Shown: positions 42,986 to 52,600 of the stretch, piece after piece
Layout of the letters: each line of letters begins with the position of its first letter
Numbering within the stretch: position 1 is the stretch's first letter
Source: Sphingomonas sp. AP4-R1
GTDB lineage: Bacteria; Pseudomonadota; Alphaproteobacteria; Sphingomonadales; Sphingomonadaceae
Direction of reading: 5' to 3'
NCBI RefSeq assembly: GCF_013113735.1
Contig: NZ_CP053346.1
Span: forward strand, 2,866,001 to 2,930,000
Length of the DNA: 64,000 bases
Position numbers and translations under genes: made by a program
The notes under the pieces: generated by a model
The model's input: the letters and a program-made list of their open reading frames with translations, nothing else
Told to the model about the DNA's origin: nothing
Database searches by the model: none

Positions 42986-44239
42986 ATGGCGACCGATGTT
43001 ACCGTACCGACGCTCGGTGAATCCATCACGGAGGCGACCCTCGGCCAGTGGCTGAAGAAGCCCGGCGAAACGGTGAAGGCCGATGAGCCGATCGCCAGCC
43101 TGGAGACCGACAAGGTCGCGGTGGAGGTTCCGGCCCCCGTCGCCGGCGTGATCGGCGAGCTGGTGGTGGCCGAAGGCGACACCGTCTCGGTGGGCGCGGT
43201 GATCGCGCGCATCACGGAAGGCGCCTCGGCGCCGACCAGCGCGACGCCCGCCGTCGAGAACCGCACCGCCGTCGGCCAGGCCGAAGCCGCCGCTCGACCC
43301 GAGCCGGCCGCCGCCCCCGCCGACGAGGATACGTCGGGCGATCCGCTCACGCTGTCGCCGGCCGTGCGCCGCGCGGTGCTGGAGCTGCATGTCGATCCCT
43401 CGAAGATCAAGGGCACCGGCAAGGACGGCCGCATCACCAAGGATGACGTGCTGCTCGCCGCCAAGTCCGGCGCTGCCGCCGCGGCTCCGGCCGCCGCCGC
43501 TTCGGCTCCCGCCGCTGCCGCGCCGGCCGCGACGGGCGGGCGCAAGGAAGAGCGCGTGAAGATGACGCGCCTGCGCCAGACGGTCGCCAAGCGCCTGAAG
43601 GAAGCGCAGAACACCGCGGCCATGCTCACCACGTTCAACGACGTGGACATGACCGCCGTGATCGAGGCGCGCGCCAAGTATAAGGATCTGTTCGAGAAGA
43701 AGCATGGCGTCCGCCTGGGCTTCATGGGCTTCTTCGTGAAGGCCGCCTGCATGGCGCTGAAGGACATTCCCGGCGTCAACGGCTCGATCGAGGGCGACGA
43801 GATCGTCTATCACGATTATTGCGACATCTCGGTCGCGGTCTCGGCCCCGAACGGCCTGGTCGTGCCGGTGATCCGCGACGCCGAGACGCTCTCCGTCTCC
43901 GGGATCGAGAAGACGATCGGCGATTTCGGCAAACGCGCCAAGGACGGCACGCTGAAGATGGAAGAGATGAAGGGCGGCACCTTCACCATTTCCAACGGCG
44001 GCGTGTTCGGCTCGCTGATGTCGACCCCGATCATCAACCCACCGCAGTCGGCCGTGCTGGGCCTGCACCGCATCGAGGAGCGCCCGGTCGTCCGTGACGG
44101 CCAGGTCGTCGTCCGCCCGATGATGTATCTGGCGCTCAGCTACGATCACCGCCTGGTCGATGGCCGCGAAGCCGTGACCTTCCTCGTCGCGCTGAAGAAT
44201 GCGATCGAGGATCCGACGCGGCTTCTGATCGACCTGTAA
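42986..44239 (+). CDS. sucB: Dihydrolipoyl succinyltransferase (E2 of OGDH)
   Basis: E2 core of the OGDH complex that transfers the succinyl group from lipoamide to CoA. The 417 residues comprise an N-terminal lipoyl domain (1-75, [11 protein letters not shown] with Lys43), an Ala/Pro linker, a peripheral-subunit-binding domain (about 118-155: [20 protein letters not shown]) and the catalytic domain with the active-site [11 protein letters not shown] near the end. GGAAGATCG precedes the start. It is followed 23 bases later by an unexpected DUF1877 gene, then lpd. Confidence 0.97.
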   Translation: MATDVTVPTLGESITEATLGQWLKKPGETVKADEPIASLETDKVAVEVPAPVAGVIGELVVAEGDTVSVGAVIARITEGASAPTSATPAVENRTAVGQAEAAARPEPAAAPADEDTSGDPLTLSPAVRRAVLELHVDPSKIKGTGKDGRITKDDVLLAAKSGAAAAAPAAAASAPAAAAPAATGGRKEERVKMTRLRQTVAKRLKEAQNTAAMLTTFNDVDMTAVIEARAKYKDLFEKKHGVRLGFMGFFVKAACMALKDIPGVNGSIEGDEIVYHDYCDISVAVSAPNGLVVPVIRDAETLSVSGIEKTIGDFGKRAKDGTLKMEEMKGGTFTISNGGVFGSLMSTPIINPPQSAVLGLHRIEERPVVRDGQVVVRPMMYLALSYDHRLVDGREAVTFLVALKNAIEDPTRLLIDL

Positions 44240-44262
44240 GGCAGGGCAGGAGGAGCGCGGCG

Positions 44263-44769
44263 ATGGGAATGGTGATGTACCTCCGACGCGCTACCTCTGC
44301 TCAAATCGAAGCGCTCAAGGCCGATCCACGCACGGCGGAAGCGTTCATGTTTCCGGAAGAGAGTGACGACGACCTAAGCTTATCTCTGATCGAGTTCGAT
44401 AAGGCATGGCACGCCCTGCATTTCACCTTGTCGGGGCAAGCCTACGGTACGGTTCGCCCGCTGGGCATCATTGCTGGCGAGGATGTCGAAACGCTCGGCG
44501 AGCCGGCGCTTGGTGATATTTCGTGCTGGGTAATCGAACCGGACGTGATGGCCGCGTTCGCCGACGCGATCGACAAAATCAGCGATGAGGAAATCGCGGC
44601 GAGCGTCGATCCGGAGGCGATGATCGATGCGGATATCTATCTGGCGGATGTCTTTGCGGACGAGAAAGACACGTCGATCGATTACTTGATGCAGGGCGTC
44701 CCGATGTTGCGGCGTTTCGCGGCGATCTGCGGGCAGAACGGCGAGGGCGCGATCCGTTGCCTCGCATGA
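44263..44769 (+). CDS. DUF1877 family protein (YfbM-like)
   Basis: A 168-residue protein of the DUF1877 family (E. coli YfbM), whose function is not known. The family outline is visible in MGMVMYLRRATSAQIEALK, LIEFDKAWHALHFTL and AYGTVRPLGIIAGEDV, and in DIYLADVFADEKDTSIDYL and LRRFAAICGQNGEGAI. It has a very strong ribosome site (CAGGAGGAG) and lies in the same direction between sucB and lpd, with 23 and 21 bases on either side. It is therefore part of the OGDH transcript. Its base composition is a little lower in GC than its neighbours. This is a candidate accessory to the complex or a chance insertion. Confidence 0.85.
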   Translation: MGMVMYLRRATSAQIEALKADPRTAEAFMFPEESDDDLSLSLIEFDKAWHALHFTLSGQAYGTVRPLGIIAGEDVETLGEPALGDISCWVIEPDVMAAFADAIDKISDEEIAASVDPEAMIDADIYLADVFADEKDTSIDYLMQGVPMLRRFAAICGQNGEGAIRCLA

Positions 44770-44790
44770 TTCAAGGTGAGAAGGCAGACA

Positions 44791-46185
44791 ATGGCTGACT
44801 ATGATTTCGACGTTCTGGTGATCGGTTCCGGCCCCGGCGGCTATGTCGCGGCGATCCGCGCGGCGCAGCTGGGCCTGAAGACGGCGTGCGCCGAGGGCCG
44901 TGCCACGCTGGGCGGCACCTGCCTCAATGTCGGCTGCATCCCCTCCAAGGCGCTGCTGCACGCGTCCGAACTCTATGAGGAGGCCGCCGGCGGCGCGCTC
45001 GCCAAGCTGGGCGTGAAGATCGACGCGATGAGCCTCGATCTCGATGCGATGCAGGCACAGCGCATCGATGCCGTGAAGGGCCTGACCGGCGGCGTCGAAT
45101 TCCTGTTCAAGAAGAACAAGATCGAATGGCTCAAGGGCTATGCGACGTTCGAGAGCAAGGACACGGTGACGGTCGCCGGTCGCACCGTGCGCGCCAAGAA
45201 CATCATCATCGCCACCGGCTCGTCGGTCACCCCGCTGCCGGGCGTGACGGTCGACAATGAGGCGATCGTCGACAGCACCTCGGCGCTGGAGCTGACCAAG
45301 GTTCCCGGCCACATGGTCGTGATCGGTGGCGGCGTGATCGGGCTCGAACTGGGCTCGGTGTGGCGCCGCGTCGGCGCGAAGGTGACGGTCGTCGAATTCC
45401 TCGACCAGATCCTGCCGGGCATGGACGGCGAGGTCCGCAAGGAAGCCAACAAGATCTTCAAGAAGCAGGGCTTCGAGTTCAAGCTCTCGACCAAGGTGAC
45501 CAAGGCCGAGCGCAAGGGCGAGGGCGTCGTCCTCACCGTCGAGCCCGCCGCCGGTGGCGCGGCCGAGACGATCGAGGCGGACGTCGTCCTCGTCTCGATC
45601 GGCCGCAAGCCCAACACCGATGGCCTCGGCCTCGACAAGGCGGGCCTCACGGTCAACAAGCGCGGCCAGATCGAGACCGATCATGACTTCGCCACGTCCG
45701 TGCCCGGCATCTGGGCGATCGGCGACGTGATCCCCGGCCCGATGCTCGCGCACAAGGCCGAGGACGAGGGTATCGCGGTGGCCGAGAATATCGCGGGCCT
45801 CACCGGCATCGTGAACCACGACGTGATCCCGTCGGTCGTCTACACGATGCCCGAGATCGCCGGCGTCGGCCTCACCGAGGAAGCGGCGAAGGAAAAGGGC
45901 GAGATCAAGGTCGGCAAGTTCCCGATGCTCGCCAACAGCCGCGCCAAGACCAATCACGAGCCCTGGGGCTTCGTGAAGGTGATCACCGATGCGAAGACGG
46001 ACCGCGTCGTCGGCGTGTGGATGATCGCGTCGGTCGCCGGCACGATGATCGCGCAGGCCGCGCAGGCAATGGAATTCGGCGCCACCTCCGAAGACATCGC
46101 CTACACCTGCCATGCGCACCCGACCCACGCCGAAGCCTTCAAGGAAGCGGCGATGGCGGTGCTGGGCAAGCCGATCCACGTTTGA
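44791..46185 (+). CDS. lpdA: Dihydrolipoyl dehydrogenase (E3)
   Basis: FAD-dependent E3 that reoxidises dihydrolipoamide with NAD and serves OGDH and probably PDH. The 464 residues have the FAD-binding VIGSGPGGYVAAIRAAQLGL, the redox-active disulfide GGTCLNVGCIPSK (Cys44 and Cys49), the NAD-binding VIGGGVIGLELGSVW and the C-terminal HAHPTHAEAFKEA with the catalytic His-Glu pair. I chose the ATG at 44791 over the upstream TTG at 44776. It closes the TCA block and is followed by a strong terminator. Confidence 0.97.
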   Translation: MADYDFDVLVIGSGPGGYVAAIRAAQLGLKTACAEGRATLGGTCLNVGCIPSKALLHASELYEEAAGGALAKLGVKIDAMSLDLDAMQAQRIDAVKGLTGGVEFLFKKNKIEWLKGYATFESKDTVTVAGRTVRAKNIIIATGSSVTPLPGVTVDNEAIVDSTSALELTKVPGHMVVIGGGVIGLELGSVWRRVGAKVTVVEFLDQILPGMDGEVRKEANKIFKKQGFEFKLSTKVTKAERKGEGVVLTVEPAAGGAAETIEADVVLVSIGRKPNTDGLGLDKAGLTVNKRGQIETDHDFATSVPGIWAIGDVIPGPMLAHKAEDEGIAVAENIAGLTGIVNHDVIPSVVYTMPEIAGVGLTEEAAKEKGEIKVGKFPMLANSRAKTNHEPWGFVKVITDAKTDRVVGVWMIASVAGTMIAQAAQAMEFGATSEDIAYTCHAHPTHAEAFKEAAMAVLGKPIHV

Positions 46186-46196
46186 TCCACGTTCCA

Positions 46197-46218
46197 CCCC
46201 TCCCGCGTGCGGGAGGGG
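46197..46218 (+). repeat. Hairpin after lpd
   Basis: A perfect 10-bp stem CCCCTCCCGC-GT-GCGGGAGGGG lies 12 bases after the lpd stop. Its arms share CCCCTCCCG/CGGGAGGGG with the terminator at 46269-46290, so two alternative long-range pairings are possible. Confidence 0.65.
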
Positions 46219-46268
46219 CAAGGCTGGGCAGGCGCAAAGGCGCCGTGCCCGGTCGCTACGCCTTTCGG

Positions 46269-46296
46269 CCCCTCCCGTTCGCGGGAGGGGTTTTTT
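46269..46296 (+). terminator. Intrinsic terminator of the TCA block
   Basis: A perfect 9-bp stem CCCCTCCCG-TTCG-CGGGAGGGG followed by six T residues ending at 46296. It closes the transcript ending with lpd. Confidence 0.92.
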
Positions 46297-46391
46297 ATTG
46301 CCCTGATCGCACGAGCCCTGATCGGGCGAGAGGCAACCCCAGCGCGCCCCGCGCGTAGTTTACGCATCTGTAACGACTTGGAGAGGTCGGG

Positions 46392-47030
46392 ATGCGTTTG
46401 GTTCTGGTGGCGTCCGTCGCAATGGCTCTGGTTCTTCCCGGTTGCGGGGAAAAGGTGCCGACGCTTCCCGAGGAGGCCGTCGATCGCGCCGCGACCTGCG
46501 GCGTCGTCACCGCCGCCACCTTGCGCGAGAAAGCGGGCGTGAAGGGCGACCTTCCCGCCGAGGCGCAGGAGCGGATCTTCCATTATGCGCTGCTCGCCGG
46601 ATCCGAAGGGCCGGTGTTCGACAATGAGCGCGCCAATGCGGTGTTCCAGCGGATGCCGGGCCTGTTCGACACCACGATCAAGGGCAAGTGGCAGGTGCTG
46701 CAGCCGGCCTGCGCCACCGCCTATCCCGCGACCGCACAGGACAAGCCGGCGCTGCCCGACAGCAAGCTCGACAGCGCGCTGCAATGCTATGTGCTGACCG
46801 ACTTTCTGCGGAAGGCGTTCGGCGGGCAGGGCGCCTCCTATGGCGACGCCACGATCAAGCTGGGCGTGCTGAACACCAAGCTGGATGCGAAGGTTTCGCC
46901 GCTGCTGAAAAGCGCGGGCGTGGCGCCCGGCGATGCGCTCCAGAAGAAGCGTGGCGAGGCGCTGGCGGCCGTGGCCAAGCTCGGCCAGCCGCAGGCAGTG
47001 GTGAAGGCCTGCGAGGCGAAATATGAGTGA
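46392..47030 (+). CDS. Putative lipoprotein, 212 aa
   Basis: No named family recognised. The N-terminus MRLVLVASVAMALVLPGC is a lipoprotein signal with lipobox LPGC and lipidated Cys18, so it is anchored in the inner or outer membrane facing the periplasm. The mature part is helical and contains four further Cys residues (RAATCGVV, QPACATAY, LQCYVLTD, VKACEAKY), which may form two disulfides. Upstream AGAGG supports the start. It stands between the lpd terminator and the convergent wecB gene. Confidence 0.75.
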   Translation: MRLVLVASVAMALVLPGCGEKVPTLPEEAVDRAATCGVVTAATLREKAGVKGDLPAEAQERIFHYALLAGSEGPVFDNERANAVFQRMPGLFDTTIKGKWQVLQPACATAYPATAQDKPALPDSKLDSALQCYVLTDFLRKAFGGQGASYGDATIKLGVLNTKLDAKVSPLLKSAGVAPGDALQKKRGEALAAVAKLGQPQAVVKACEAKYE

Positions 47031-47048
47031 GGGGACAAGCCGCTCCCC

Positions 47049-48137
47049 TCAGCGCAGCAGATAATCGCTCACGACGGCGGCGATCCTCTCCCCGGCCCGG
47101 CCATCGCCATAGGGGGAGGGGATGTTCGTCATCCGGGCGTGGGCCGCTCCGTCCTCGATCAGTTCGATGGCGGCACGGACGATGAGGTGGGGATCGGTGC
47201 CGACGAGGCGCGAGGCACCGGCCAGCACCGCTTCGGGCCGCTCCGTTTCCGTCCGCAAAACCAGTACAGGCGTGCCCAGCGTCGGCGCTTCCTCCTGCAC
47301 GCCGCCGCTGTCGGTCAGGATCAGGCGCGCGTCGCGCATCGCGTGGACGAAGGCGCGATAGGGCAAAGGCGGCCCCAGTTCCACGCGCGGATGGCGGCCG
47401 AGAGCGGCATGGATCGCCGGTGCAAGGCGTGGGTTGGGGTGGATCGGCCAGCGGACGCGCAGCCCGGGCAGGCAATCCAGCAAAGCGGTGATGGCGGCGG
47501 CGATGGCGGGCAGCGCGCCGACATTTTCGCGGCGGTGAACCGTCACCAGCACCGTCCTGTCCGCCTCGGTCGCGCGCGGGGGCAGCGTGGCCGCCATGCC
47601 GATCAGCGTATCGATCACCGTATTGCCGGTGACGTGGACATGATCGGCCGGCACGCTTTCCCGTCGCAAATTCGCGGCGGCCGCAACCGTTGGGCAGAAA
47701 TGATGGCGCGCGATCAGGCTGATGATGCGGCGGTTCATCTCCTCGGGAAAGGGCGTGTCATGCGCGCCGCTGCGCAGGCCGGCCTCGACATGGCCGAACG
47801 GGATGCGGATCAGGTGCGCCGCCTGGGCCGCTGCCCATGCGCTGGTGGTGTCGCCCTGTCCGATCACATAATCGGGCCGCTCGCGCGCGAAACTCTCGCT
47901 CAGCGCGATCAGGCAGCGGCCGGCCAGTTCGGGTAGCGCCTGGCCGGGCGACATCAGATCGAGATCCTCATCGGCGACGAGGTTCACTTCGGCCATCGCC
48001 TGATCGAGCAGCTCGCGATGCTGCCCGGTCACGATGATGCGGATAGCGAGCCCCGGAAAAGGACGGAGCGCGTGGACGACGGACGCGAGCTTGATCGCTT
48101 CGGGCCGCGTTCCGATGATGACCGCCACCCGCGTCAC
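47049..48137 (-). CDS. wecB: UDP-N-acetylglucosamine 2-epimerase (non-hydrolysing)
   Basis: Interconverts UDP-GlcNAc and UDP-ManNAc for surface-polysaccharide synthesis. The 362 residues include the GT-B-like N-terminal VIIGTRPEAIKLASVVHAL, the GQGDTTSAWAAAQAA segment, HVEAGLRSGAHDTPFPEEMN and LTDSGGVQEEAPTLGTPVLV in the C-domain. It starts at GTG (MTRVAVIIG). It stands alone with no other sugar gene nearby. Upstream, at 48138-48829, is a degraded stretch that may mark a former polysaccharide or efflux region. Confidence 0.93.
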   Translation of the reverse strand: MTRVAVIIGTRPEAIKLASVVHALRPFPGLAIRIIVTGQHRELLDQAMAEVNLVADEDLDLMSPGQALPELAGRCLIALSESFARERPDYVIGQGDTTSAWAAAQAAHLIRIPFGHVEAGLRSGAHDTPFPEEMNRRIISLIARHHFCPTVAAAANLRRESVPADHVHVTGNTVIDTLIGMAATLPPRATEADRTVLVTVHRRENVGALPAIAAAITALLDCLPGLRVRWPIHPNPRLAPAIHAALGRHPRVELGPPLPYRAFVHAMRDARLILTDSGGVQEEAPTLGTPVLVLRTETERPEAVLAGASRLVGTDPHLIVRAAIELIEDGAAHARMTNIPSPYGDGRAGERIAAVVSDYLLR

Positions 48138-48829
48138 GGACGCGGCCCTCGCACGCCAGACGCGATCGGATCATGCCATCCCGGCCCGAGCATCGTTTCC
48201 CTCCCCCACGCAGGAAAAACGCACCGTCACCTGACTAACAGCGATTTATGGCTATTCGGCGTGCGCCGCGTGCGCGCCTCCGCTTTCCGGCCGGTCGGCC
48301 AGAGCCGCCTCCAGCCTGCGCGTCACGTCCAGCGGCGATCGAGACGCCGAACAGGATCCAGATCGCACGCACGGCAGCTCGTTCGCCCGCGTCGTGCCGA
48401 CCGTTTCGATCCGATCGACGAACACCGGCAGCGTCGGATTCGCGGCGGTGACGAGCGGTGCCTGTTTCTTCGCCGCGGCGATCCCTTTGCCGCCGCCGGC
48501 CGTCAATGCGAGCAGCTCGAATGCGAGCGCCCGTAGCGTCTTCAGGTGCGTCGGGCGACTCAACCGAGAGCTGCGGGCTGGCGGATTCGATCGGCCGACA
48601 GCGCGACCTTCAACGCCGACACATAGCCGAAAAAATGGCGAAAAACGGCCCGCGCGGCCGCCGCCGACGCGCAGCGCGCGCGCTCCCCAAAACTCATGCT
48701 GCCCCCGTTTTCTTTCGGCCCGTCCCGACACGACGGTGACGCTAGCATGTTTCCTGCTTGTGCATCTCTTCAATTTTCGACAGGAATATGCCCAACGATG
48801 CAGGATTTCGAAGTAGGAAAAGCAAACTC
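48138..48829. other. Degraded 692-base region upstream of wecB and the Lrp gene
   Basis: No intact gene of convincing quality is present. On the minus strand 48378-48545 holds a recognisable piece of an efflux adaptor, and the stretch down to 48252 reads like the C-terminal tail of some other protein, in two different frames. The promoter of the Lrp-type gene must lie near 48700-48829, where the sequence becomes AT-rich. Confidence 0.5.
48378..48545 (-). pseudogene. Remnant of an RND efflux periplasmic adaptor gene
   Basis: The minus-strand frame reads LKTLRALAFELLALTAGGGK, then IAAAKKQAPLVTAANPTLPV and FVDRIETVGTTRANE. The last block matches the well-conserved start of the HlyD-like RND adaptors (the FVDRIEAVGTA-ANE pattern). 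After ANE the frame runs into unrelated sequence, and before LKTLRAL no signal-peptide start is seen. Only about 56 residues of a roughly 370-residue protein remain, so it is a pseudogene fragment. Confidence 0.5.
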
Positions 48830-49333
48830 ATGGACGAATCTGGTAGCTATTCGATCGATGCGACAGACTTTCGCATTCTGCGAGAGCTGAGCGCGGATGG
48901 ACGCGCTTCCGATGTCAATCTCGGCGAGCGCGTGCACCTTTCCAGCACCGCCGCGGCGCGCCGCCGCAAGATCCTCGAAGAACGCGGCGCCATCGCAGGA
49001 TATACGGCCAAACTGGATTTGCCGAGACTGGGTTTCGGCATCGTCGTGATGGTCGCGATCGAGCTTTCCAGCCAGGCCGAACAGGCGCTGATGGAATTCG
49101 AGACGGCGGTCGTGAAGTGCCCGTCCATGTCCTATTGCAGCTTCGTCTCGGGCGATACGGACTTCCTCATGATGGTCCACGTCCGCAGTCTTGAGGATTA
49201 TGATCGCGTCTATCGCAGCGAGCTTTCCACGCTGCCGCACGTCGCCAAGATCCGCTCCAGCTTCGTCATGCGCGAAGTGATGCACCGCACCGTGGCGCCG
49301 ATCGTGTTTAACGGGCCGATCGAAGCGCGCTGA
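48830..49333 (+). CDS. Lrp/AsnC family transcriptional regulator
   Basis: A 167-residue feast/famine-type regulator. An N-terminal winged helix-turn-helix (about 10-60: DATDFRILRELSADGRASDV; NLGERVHLSSTAAARRRKIL) is followed by a RAM ligand-binding domain (about 75-160: VVMVAIELSSQAEQALMEFE; VSGDTDFLMMVHVRSLEDY). Such proteins bind amino acids as effectors. The start MDESGSYSIDATDFRIL at 48830 is chosen; the frame opens earlier at 48758. The position just before two receptor genes and an amidohydrolase suggests that it controls them. Confidence 0.9.
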   Translation: MDESGSYSIDATDFRILRELSADGRASDVNLGERVHLSSTAAARRRKILEERGAIAGYTAKLDLPRLGFGIVVMVAIELSSQAEQALMEFETAVVKCPSMSYCSFVSGDTDFLMMVHVRSLEDYDRVYRSELSTLPHVAKIRSSFVMREVMHRTVAPIVFNGPIEAR

Positions 49334-49640
49334 TTTCGGCGGTGAATTTTGACGCGCATTTCACTGTGTGCGCCTGAAAGCGGAGGTAGGAAAGCTCGCC
49401 TTAGCGGATTCCCAATCAATCGACCCCCGAATGTATGAAGATTGATTGGATCGAATGCGGCGCTTCTGTTACATCTTTGTTCATCGCAGGAGAATCGGAC
49501 GACCGGGGCGGAGCATGTATTCCGCCCCGGCGCCAGATCCGGTCCCCAGTAGAGAACTTAGTGTGATTTCAGGGTGAGCACTAAAATATAAAAAATGGGA
49601 GAAGATTGCTTGGGGGCCTTTCAATTGAAGGGGGCAATCG
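49334..49640. promoter_or_regulatory. Leader region of the first receptor gene
   Basis: A 307-base region with AT-rich parts (49420-49490, 49560-49600). It holds a perfect 10-bp hairpin CCGGGGCGGA / TCCGCCCCGG at 49503-49530 with an eight-base loop and no T-run after it. GGGAGAAGATT at 49597-49607 matches GGGAGAGGATT at 53151-53161 upstream of the second receptor. In both cases it lies 32-33 bases before the start codon and an A-rich stretch precedes it. Confidence 0.55.
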
Positions 49641-52600
49641 ATGACGACTCTTCTTGGCGCAGTCGCGACCAGTGAACGAAATTCTCCGTCCGCAACGAAG
49701 CGGGCGGTCCTCGCAACTGTCGGCGTGATGGCGCTCTGCCTTGGTGTCGAAGCTGCGTACGCCCAGCAGGCGGCCGCTCCGACCACGCTGGCCGCCGAGG
49801 AGCCGACGCCCGCCAACGAGGGCGAGATCACCGTCACCGGCACGCGCATCGTGCGCGACGGCTACAGCTCGCCGACGCCGGTCTCCGTCATCAGCACGGA
49901 GGAAATCAATCGCGAAGCGCCGGCCAACATCAACGATTTCGTGAACACGCTGCCGGCCGTGCGCGGCTCCGCCACGGCGGCCAATTCGAACGGTGCGCTT
50001 TCGAATGGCCAGGCGGGCGTGGCGACCGTCAACCTCCGCAACCTCGGCGCGAACCGCACGCTGGTGCTGCTCGACGGCCAGCGCTCGGTTTCGTCCACGG
50101 TCGACGGCACGGTCGACGTCAACACCATTCCGCAGGCGCTGATCCAGCGCGTGGAAGTCGTGACCGGCGGCGCTTCGTCCGCTTACGGTTCGGACGCCGT
50201 CTCGGGCGTCGTCAACTTCATCCTCGACAAGGAATATAAGGGCCTCAAGGCCGAGTATGAATATGGCGTCACCACCTATGGCGACGGCGCCAACCACAAG
50301 GCCTCGCTCACGGGCGGCATGACCTTCGGTGACGGTCGCGGCCACCTGATCGCGTCCGGTGAATATTTCCACCAGAAGGGCATCCAGACGATCAACCGCG
50401 ACTGGAACGACAGCGGCTTCTTCACGATCAACAACCCGTCGTACAGCGCGGCGGCCTGCACCGACAACAATGCGGCCACGATCTGCACCAGCGAATATCT
50501 GGTCCGCAGCGGCGTCGGCTCGGGCAACTTCACGCCGGGCGGCCTTGTTCTGGGCGCGCGTAACTCGGCCGGTGCGATCGTCGGCCTGACCAGCGCCACG
50601 CTGGGAGCGGCTGGCGCTGCGCTGACCAACACCTATTTCGGCACGATCAATCCTGCCACCGGTCGCGCCACGACCGGCACGCTCGCGGTGGGACCCCGCT
50701 CGGGCCAGTGGATGACGGGCGGCGACTATGTCTATTCCAGCTCCAGCCATGTCGGCTCGGCGACGTTGCAGCCTTCGGAGGATCGCCGCAGCGCCTTCGG
50801 CCGTGCCAGCTATGAAGTGGCGCCCTGGCTCAACGTGTACGGCCAGTTCGGCTACAGCTATTATCAGGGCCTGAGCTTCTATCAGGCGACGCCTTCGCAA
50901 ACCACGCCGGGCGCGCCAGGCGCCGGTACGACCAGCGGCGTCGAAATCTTCTCCGGCAATCCGTTCCTGCCGGCCGCGACGCAGGCGCTGATGACCGCCA
51001 ACAACCTTCAGTCGATCGTCATCAGCACCGGCAATGCCGGCCTGCCCGCGCAGGGCAGCAAGATGAAGCGCGAAGTGTTCCGCTACGTGGCGGGCGCGGA
51101 TGGCGACTTCTCGGTGCTGAAGCGCGACTGGCACTGGAGCGGTTACTACCAGAAGGGCATCACCAAGACGCACGAGTTGCTGGTGAACGCCTGGAACTAT
51201 GATCGCATGACGAAGGCGACGAACGCGGTTACCGCCGCGAACGGCACCATCCAGTGCGCCGTCAACGCCGACAGCATCACCACCAACGACGACCCGGCCT
51301 GCGTTCCGCTCAACCGGATCGGCGTGGGCGGCATGAGCCAGGCGGCGATCGATTACGTAACCGGCAACGGCCGCAATCCCGCCCGCGATCAGCGGATCAC
51401 GCAGGATATCGGCGCGGTCAGCTTCTCGACCAACAACCTGTTCGAAGTCTGGGCCGGCCCGGTCAGCATCGCGTTCGGTGCTGAAGCGCGCAAGGAGAAG
51501 GTCAGCGGCTTCGTCGACAGCTTCTTCGCGCCGATCGGAACGGGCAGCACGATCAACCCGACGTGGCGCTATGGCAATTTCATCCCTGTGGTTGGCCATT
51601 ACAGCGTGAAGGAAGCCTTCGTCGAAACGGTGATCCCGATCATCAAGAACATGGACTTCAACGGCGCGCTGCGCGTGACCGATTACTCGACATCGGGTCG
51701 GGTGGAGACGTGGAAGACGGGCCTGACCTATCAGCCGATCCCGGACGTCAAGTTCCGCGGCACGATCAGCCGCGACATCCGCGCGCCCAACCTGGGCGAA
51801 CTGTTCAACCCCGGCGGCGGCGCGACCAACTCGGTCAATCGCCCGGCGGTTGCTGGCGGTGCGAACACTGTTTCGGACACGTACATCAACTCGATCGTCG
51901 GCAATACGGCGCTGAAGCCGGAAATCGCCAAGACCTACGGCGGCGGCGTGGTGCTGACGCCGACCTTCCTGCCGGGCTTCGCCGCCTCGGTCGACTATTA
52001 CAAGATCAAGCTGACCGGCGCGATCTCGACCTACACGGCGCAGAACCTGGTGGATCTCTGCTACGGCAACCTGCAGGACGCCTCGTCGTGCAGCTACATC
52101 AACCTCGCTTCCGGCGGCACGGCGACGCCGACCAACCCGAATGCCGACATCCAGAGCGTCACGATCAAGCCGCTCAACTTCGTCGGCATCAAGACGGAAG
52201 GTATCGACTTCGAGGGCAGCTATCGCCGTCATGTCGGCCCCGGCACGATCAGCCTGCGCGCGCTTGCGACGCACGCGATCAAGCTGGAAACCAACAACGG
52301 CATCGCCGCGATCACGGACTCGGCCGGCCAGAATACGGGCAGCCTGCCGAAGTGGACCTTCCGCTTCTCGACCGCCTATAATCTGGACAATGGCCTGTCG
52401 TTCCAGGCGGTCGCCCGCGGTGTTTCGCCCGGAAAGTACAACAACAACTACATCGTTTGCGATACCAACTGCCCGGTTTCGACGAGTGACTATCGCACCG
52501 TCAATTACAATCACATCAACGGTGCGTGGTATTTCGACGTGAACGCGGACTACAAGTTCGTGGTGATGAACACGAAGGCTTCGGTCTTCCTTTCGATCAA

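Noticed and set aside
40004-44149. Very long open frame (1381 codons) on the minus strand opposite sucA-sucB
   Set aside because: It mirrors the codon structure of two certain genes on the plus strand. Its translation is His/Arg/Ala/Asp-rich without domains, as expected for antisense frames in high-GC DNA.
48560-48697. Possible 45-residue protein MSFGERARCASAAAARAVFR... on the minus strand
   Set aside because: It lies in a degraded stretch, lacks a convincing ribosome site (only GGGGG before the ATG) and matches no family I know.
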